From CALBPI01 sp039033695 (GTDB taxonomy: Bacteria > Pseudomonadota > Gammaproteobacteria > Steroidobacterales > Woeseiaceae), in the NCBI GenBank assembly GCA_039033695.1, contig JBCCCC010000058.1, forward strand, positions 1 to 18,651: a DNA stretch of 18,651 bases. The letters run 5' to 3'. Below the pieces are notes generated by a model. It saw only the letters and a list, made by a program, of their open reading frames with translations, was not told the DNA's origin and made no database searches. A program made the position numbers and the translations under genes. Below, one piece after another: positions 15,486 to 18,651 of this stretch; position 1 is the first letter of the stretch; the number at the start of each line of letters is the position of its first letter.

Positions 15486-16888
15486 TACTGGGCTCCTTGC
15501 GCGATTGATGCACTATCGTGCGTGTGTTGATTTTTGTCTGGAATGGGCAAGCCGGCTTCACGCAGCCGCGCAATCTTGTAGCGCAGCGTCCGTGCACTGA
15601 TACCAAGCGCCCTAGCCGCAGCCTGTCGGTTGCCTGCGCCAGTCTTTAGTGCATCGAGAATCAAGCGCTGCTCTGTCGCTCTCAAGTCGTCCTGTAAGGG
15701 AGCGGGACGCGCGGGCGCGTTGACCTCAGGCAATGCGGTAGTCGAAGTCTGCGATTCGAAAGCAAGATCGGCTACGGAAACCTGGTCGCCCGCCAATAGG
15801 ATCAACGAACGCTGCACGACATTCTCGAGCTCGCGAACGTTACCTGGCCAGGCATGTTGGAGTAACTCACGTTCCGCGGGTAACGTCAGTCGAGGCAGTG
15901 CTCGCTGACCATCGCAATAACGTTTCAACATATGTACAAACAGCGGCAATACATCGCCGCGCCGCTCGCGCAACGGTGGAATGTGCAGGGGAAATACATT
16001 CAAGCGGTAGTACAGGTCCTCACGAAAGCGCCCGGCCTCAACTTCCGCGGCAAGATTGCGATTGGTCGTCGCCAACACGCGCACGTTCAGGGTAATGCTG
16101 CATTTGCTGCCCAGCCGTTCTACTTCGCGCTCCTGGAGCACGCGCAACAGCTTCGCCTGCAACGCAAGGTCCATCTCACTGATCTCGTCCAGCAGAATCG
16201 TGCCGCCGTTGGCCTGTTCGAATTTGCCGGGATGCGCGGCCAGGGCGCCCGTATAGGCACCCTTCTCATAGCCGAACAGTGTTGCTTCAAGCATCTGCTC
16301 CGGGATTGCAGCGCAGTTGATTGCGACAAACGGTTCATCTGCGCGCAGTGAGTTGTTGTGAATAAATCTGGCAAAGACCTCCTTACCGGTGCCGCTTTCG
16401 CCGCTCAGCAAGACAGTGGCATCACAGCCAGCGACGCGGCTCGCGATAGCGAGCAGATTGACGGTGTTCGGGTCACCGCAAACGACGGCACCCGTCTCAA
16501 CACTGGTTACCGCCATGCTGCGACGACGTGCGAGACAACGCTCGATCGTATCTACCAACTCATCAGCTTCAAATGGTTTGACCAAGTAGGTTTGCGCGCC
16601 GAGTCGCATCGCCTCGACGGCCTTGGGAACCGATGCATAGGCTGTCATCAGCACGACAGCAACACCTGGAAAGCGCTCCTGCAATGCCTGTAGCAGGCTT
16701 AGCCCGTCCATCGGCTGCATCTGAACGTCACTGAGCACCAGGTGAAAGTCATACTGCTCGGCGAGCTGCAAGGCTGCGCCACCATCGGCTGCATAAAGGG
16801 TTTCGTAACCTGCGTTATCAAGCGTGGTGATCAATGCGTCAGCCAAGTCGGCATCATCTTCAACGACCAGTATGGTTTGCTTATCCAT
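15485..16888 (-). CDS. fleR: FleR, sigma-54-dependent response regulator
   Basis: FleR (FlrC in Vibrio) is the NtrC-type regulator that, when phosphorylated by FleS, activates sigma-54 promoters of mid-level flagellar genes. The 467-residue product has a receiver domain (about 3-117; D11/D12, phospho-acceptor D54, T82, K104), an AAA+ domain (about 133-365) with Walker A GESGTGKE at 163-170, the sigma-54 contact loop GAYTGA at 210-215 (usual GAFTGA), Walker B ILLDEI at 231-236, and WPGNVRELEN at 347-356. A Fis-type helix-turn-helix is at about 418-442. The start is the ATG at 16888, overlapping fleS by 8 nt; the open frame extends 108 codons further but into fleS coding sequence. Confidence 0.97.
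   Translation of the reverse strand: MDKQTILVVEDDADLADALITTLDNAGYETLYAADGGAALQLAEQYDFHLVLSDVQMQPMDGLSLLQALQERFPGVAVVLMTAYASVPKAVEAMRLGAQTYLVKPFEADELVDTIERCLARRRSMAVTSVETGAVVCGDPNTVNLLAIASRVAGCDATVLLSGESGTGKEVFARFIHNNSLRADEPFVAINCAAIPEQMLEATLFGYEKGAYTGALAAHPGKFEQANGGTILLDEISEMDLALQAKLLRVLQEREVERLGSKCSITLNVRVLATTNRNLAAEVEAGRFREDLYYRLNVFPLHIPPLRERRGDVLPLFVHMLKRYCDGQRALPRLTLPAERELLQHAWPGNVRELENVVQRSLILLAGDQVSVADLAFESQTSTTALPEVNAPARPAPLQDDLRATEQRLILDALKTGAGNRQAAARALGISARTLRYKIARLREAGLPIPDKNQHTHDSASIAQGAQ
15493..15498 (-). promoter_or_regulatory. Ribosome binding site supporting the GTG start of fliE
   Basis: AAGGAG on the minus strand, within the last codons of fleR, lies 7 nt before GTG. It is a near-ideal site and is the reason to accept the non-ATG start. 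Confidence 0.75.
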
Positions 16889-18110
16889 GCGCGTATCCCG
16901 CCAAGGCATAGGTGGCCGACGATGCATCGCCAGAAATGGCAAACTGGGATACATCGTCGGCAGAGGAACATTCCTCCAACTCAATATGTGCCGGCAGGCA
17001 CATCGAAAACGTAGTGCCGCGGGTATCTGACTCGAACTCCACGTCGCCGTTGTGGGCTTGGGCGACCGACCGTACGACAGCCAGCCCCAGCCCGGTTCCC
17101 TCGGCACGCGTGGTGAAGAACGGCTCAAAGATCTGATGACGAAGTGTGGCACTAACGCCGCAACCGGTGTCTGACACCCGCAGGCATACCCGGTCCATCT
17201 CATCGATACCATCGGAGAGTGTCACGATGCCATCCTCGCCACTGTGTTGAATGGCATTCGCCACCAGGTTGTTCAGTGCACCGTAGAGCGCATGTCGATT
17301 CGCCCGAAAGCTCACCGGCGTTCTACCCAGCCTGACTCTCAGCGTTAGCCCATCGGGTAAAATGTCACGCGTTGCCGCAGCAACGTCTTCAATAAGATCG
17401 TGCGAGGTCAAGAACTCGTCGTTAGCTGGAATGCCGCGAGCGAATCGCAGCATGTCATTAACCATCGCCTCAAGGTCGTGCAAACGGGAGACGATCTTGC
17501 TGCAGGTCGAAGCCGACGCCTGTGCACCCGGCTTTGCCGATTGACTCGCGTACAGCATAGCGGCTGATAATGGGGTGCGGATCTGGTGCGCCAATCGTGC
17601 GGCCATTTCACCGAGCATTGCCAAGCGCTCCTGGCGCTGCGCCTGTTCTCGGGTGTGACGTGCGCTCGTGACATCGGTGAATACCAGAATGTGTCCGCGT
17701 TGACGCAGCGCACGGCGTGACAAGGCATACCAGCGTCCGTCACGTGTTGCGAGCTCGCCACTGTCGCCTTCAGCACGCACGAAAACCTGCTCCGATACGT
17801 CAGACCATGTCTTGCCCAATAGCTCGTCGGCGAATGTATCAATTGCCAGGCGGTTGGCATCGGTAATGAGGCCCTGGGCGTCAACGACCACGACGAGCGC
17901 CGGTAACGCTTCCAGCGTCTGCGTGAGGCGTTCAGCAAGCTGCTGCTTTTCGCGCAACTGCCCCTCGCGTGCATCGCGGGCCCGGTCGAGGGCATTGGCC
18001 AATTGTACGACACGCTGCTGCAGTTGCTCATAGGCACCATGCAGATGCTCGGAGTGTGCATTGAAGGCGTCGAATGCGGCGGCCAGCGCTGTGCGTTTTG
18101 CGGTATCCAT
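16881..18110 (-). CDS. fleS: FleS, PAS-domain histidine kinase for FleR
   Basis: FleS (FlrB in Vibrio) is the sensor kinase that controls FleR. The 409-residue protein has no clear membrane segment, so it should be cytosolic. It starts with a coiled-coil region (about 22-65), then a PAS domain (about 62-148), the dimerisation/phospho-acceptor domain with H175 in LAHQIRTPLSAA, and a catalytic domain with N box NNLVANAIQH at 280-289, G1 DTGCGV at 314-319 and G2 GTGLGL at 338-343. The HQIRTP form of the H box is typical of this subgroup. The signal sensed by the PAS domain is not evident. The ATG at 18110 has AAAGGA about 12 nt upstream, a slightly long spacing. Confidence 0.97.
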   Translation of the reverse strand: MDTAKRTALAAAFDAFNAHSEHLHGAYEQLQQRVVQLANALDRARDAREGQLREKQQLAERLTQTLEALPALVVVVDAQGLITDANRLAIDTFADELLGKTWSDVSEQVFVRAEGDSGELATRDGRWYALSRRALRQRGHILVFTDVTSARHTREQAQRQERLAMLGEMAARLAHQIRTPLSAAMLYASQSAKPGAQASASTCSKIVSRLHDLEAMVNDMLRFARGIPANDEFLTSHDLIEDVAAATRDILPDGLTLRVRLGRTPVSFRANRHALYGALNNLVANAIQHSGEDGIVTLSDGIDEMDRVCLRVSDTGCGVSATLRHQIFEPFFTTRAEGTGLGLAVVRSVAQAHNGDVEFESDTRGTTFSMCLPAHIELEECSSADDVSQFAISGDASSATYALAGYAHG

Positions 18111-18161
18111 GGCTATTAGAGTTCCTTTCCGTTGCCTGGTCGTGTTTCGGATCTCACGGTT

Positions 18162-18191
18162 CCTGTGGAGATCTCTGCAATCGCTGTGCCA
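18162..18191 (-). promoter_or_regulatory. Sigma-54 promoter of fleSR
   Basis: On the minus strand TGGCACAGCGATTGCA runs from 18191 to 18176: TGGCAC-N5-TTGC without mismatch. The -24 GG is at 18190-18189 and the -12 GC at 18178-18177, with 10 nt between. The predicted start is near 18165, giving a leader of about 55 nt. In Pseudomonas fleSR is activated by FleQ with sigma-54, and the upstream gene here is fleQ, which fits. Confidence 0.92.
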
Positions 18192-18204
18192 AATCCTTTG
18201 GCAC
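18186..18204. repeat. Perfect inverted repeat covering the fleS -24 box
   Basis: GTGCCAAA-TCC-TTTGGCAC is an 8-bp perfect inverted repeat with a 3-nt spacer (arms 18186-18193 and 18197-18204). One arm includes the GGCAC of the sigma-54 -24 element. It could be a regulator site that competes with polymerase, or a hairpin in RNA reading through from fleQ. There is no U-tract, so a standard terminator is not supported. Confidence 0.6.
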
Positions 18205-18210
18205 CATATA

Positions 18211-18223
18211 AATCAATGGCTTA
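18211..18223 (+). promoter_or_regulatory. Candidate IHF site upstream of the fleS promoter
   Basis: AATCAATGGCTTA matches the IHF consensus WATCAANNNNTTR at every position. It is centred about 52 bp upstream of the predicted start, between the sigma-54 promoter and the likely activator sites, the usual arrangement for IHF-assisted sigma-54 promoters. Confidence 0.65.
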
Positions 18224-18244
18224 TGTGTTCTGTGAAATCGGGGT

Positions 18245-18288
18245 GTCAATATTCCGTCGTTGAGATCGGTCAACGGCCGAGCGTCAAC
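18245..18288. promoter_or_regulatory. Cluster of GTCAA repeats upstream of fleS: possible FleQ sites
   Basis: GTCAAT (18245-18250), GTTGA (18259-18263, the inverted form), GTCAAC (18269-18274) and GTCAAC (18283-18288) lie about 80-123 bp upstream of the predicted fleS start. GTTGA and TCAAC also form a dyad at 18259-18274. The FleQ binding consensus known from Pseudomonas contains GTCAA half-sites facing TTGAC. None of these copies is a full consensus box, so the assignment is tentative. Confidence 0.4.
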
Positions 18289-18294
18289 CAGGCA

Positions 18295-18651
18295 TCAGGC
18301 CAGTCGCAACTTCTCGACCAGCGTCGTGCGACGCATGTTCAGCAGCCTTGCGGCCCTCGCTACGACGCCGTCTGCACGTGCAAGCGCGCTATCAATCATC
18401 GAACGCTCAAGCTCTGCCAGGTAGTCTTTGAGCACGAGGCCATGTTCGGGTAATGACTGTTCACCGGCATTGGCCACATTGGCCTCTACCATGCGGGCGC
18501 GCGCGTCCTCGTCGGGCTGATATTTCGGTGGCAGATCGTCGACCTTAACGATGCCGGTGGGATGCAAAATGGCAAGGCGCTCAACGAGGTTGCCAAGTTC
18601 CCGCACATTGCCGGGCCAGGCATACAACGCAAGCGCATGCAATGCGCACGG
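18295..18651 (-). CDS. fleQ: FleQ, master flagellar sigma-54 activator (C-terminal part only)
   Basis: FleQ (FlrA in Vibrio) is the top-level enhancer-binding protein of polar flagellar cascades and, in Pseudomonas, also binds c-di-GMP. Only the last 118 codons are in the window; the gene continues off the right edge. Visible are the end of the AAA+ domain with YAWPGNVRELGNLVERLAIL (about 10-29 of the fragment), a variable linker, and a Fis-type helix-turn-helix (ARADGVVARAARLLNMRRTTLVEKLR) very close to known FleQ. The protein stops at KLRLA, a few residues shorter than the Pseudomonas protein as I recall it. The receiver-like and ATPase parts cannot be assessed. The 184-bp region after its stop holds the fleS promoter. 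Confidence 0.93.
   Translation of the reverse strand, partial: PCALHALALYAWPGNVRELGNLVERLAILHPTGIVKVDDLPPKYQPDEDARARMVEANVANAGEQSLPEHGLVLKDYLAELERSMIDSALARADGVVARAARLLNMRRTTLVEKLRLA

Noticed and set aside
16987..17002. Inverted repeat TGTGCC-GGCA-GGCACA with a GGCAC core
   Set aside because: It lies within fleS coding sequence, has no -12 element at the right distance, and the short arms are expected by chance.
15485..17212. A 575-residue reading of the fleR frame starting at 17212
   Set aside because: The first 108 codons lie over the fleS catalytic domain in another frame and show no receiver-domain similarity; the receiver domain starts cleanly at the ATG at 16888.
1..18651. Insertion sequences, phage genes, CRISPR arrays, tRNA or defence genes
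   Set aside because: Nearly all of the window is accounted for by conserved flagellar genes, and none of the three gaps over 100 bp holds such elements.

Overview
The window is one stretch of a polar-type flagellar gene cluster from a Gammaproteobacterium. All genes lie on the minus strand, so transcription runs from high to low coordinates. The regulators are of the FleQ/FleS/FleR (Vibrio FlrA/FlrB/FlrC) type, flhF is present, and the long order fleQ-fleS-fleR-fliEFGHIJKLMNOPQR-flhB-flhA-flhF matches the contiguous arrangement known from Vibrio and some pseudomonads. Base composition is moderately GC-rich by eye. I cannot name the genus. I see no mobile elements, RNA genes, CRISPR arrays or defence systems.

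Layout in transcription order: the 3' end of fleQ (18651-18295, cut by the window edge); a 184-bp intergenic region with a sigma-54 promoter; fleS and fleR (two-component system); fliE and fliF (rod/MS-ring junction and MS ring); fliG (rotor switch); fliH, fliI and fliJ (export ATPase complex); a 116-bp gap with a second sigma-54 promoter; fliK (hook length control); a 165-bp gap with a third sigma-54 promoter; fliL, fliM, fliN (stator-associated protein, C-ring switch); fliO, fliP, fliQ, fliR, flhB, flhA (export gate); and the 5' part of flhF (polar placement GTPase, cut by the left edge). Most neighbours overlap by 1-11 nt or lie within about 50 nt of each other, so this is probably a few long operons.

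How it works together: FleQ, a sigma-54 activator, is expected to switch on fleSR. FleS phosphorylates FleR, and FleR with sigma-54 drives later genes. The sequence supports this with three close matches to TGGCAC-N5-TTGC: in front of fleS (-24/-12 at about 18190/18178), fliK (about 10044/10032) and fliL (about 8725/8713). Two of these (fleS, fliL) also carry an IHF-like site at the same distance, centred about 51-52 bp upstream of the predicted start, and a dyad roughly 100-110 bp upstream that could be the activator site.

No wholly new system is visible. The less ordinary points are a divergent FliM (N-terminal extension before the CheY-binding peptide, apparent loss of the GGxG FliG-contact motif), fleR directly overlapping fliE, a perfect inverted repeat covering the -24 box of the fleS promoter, and the shared promoter/IHF geometry.
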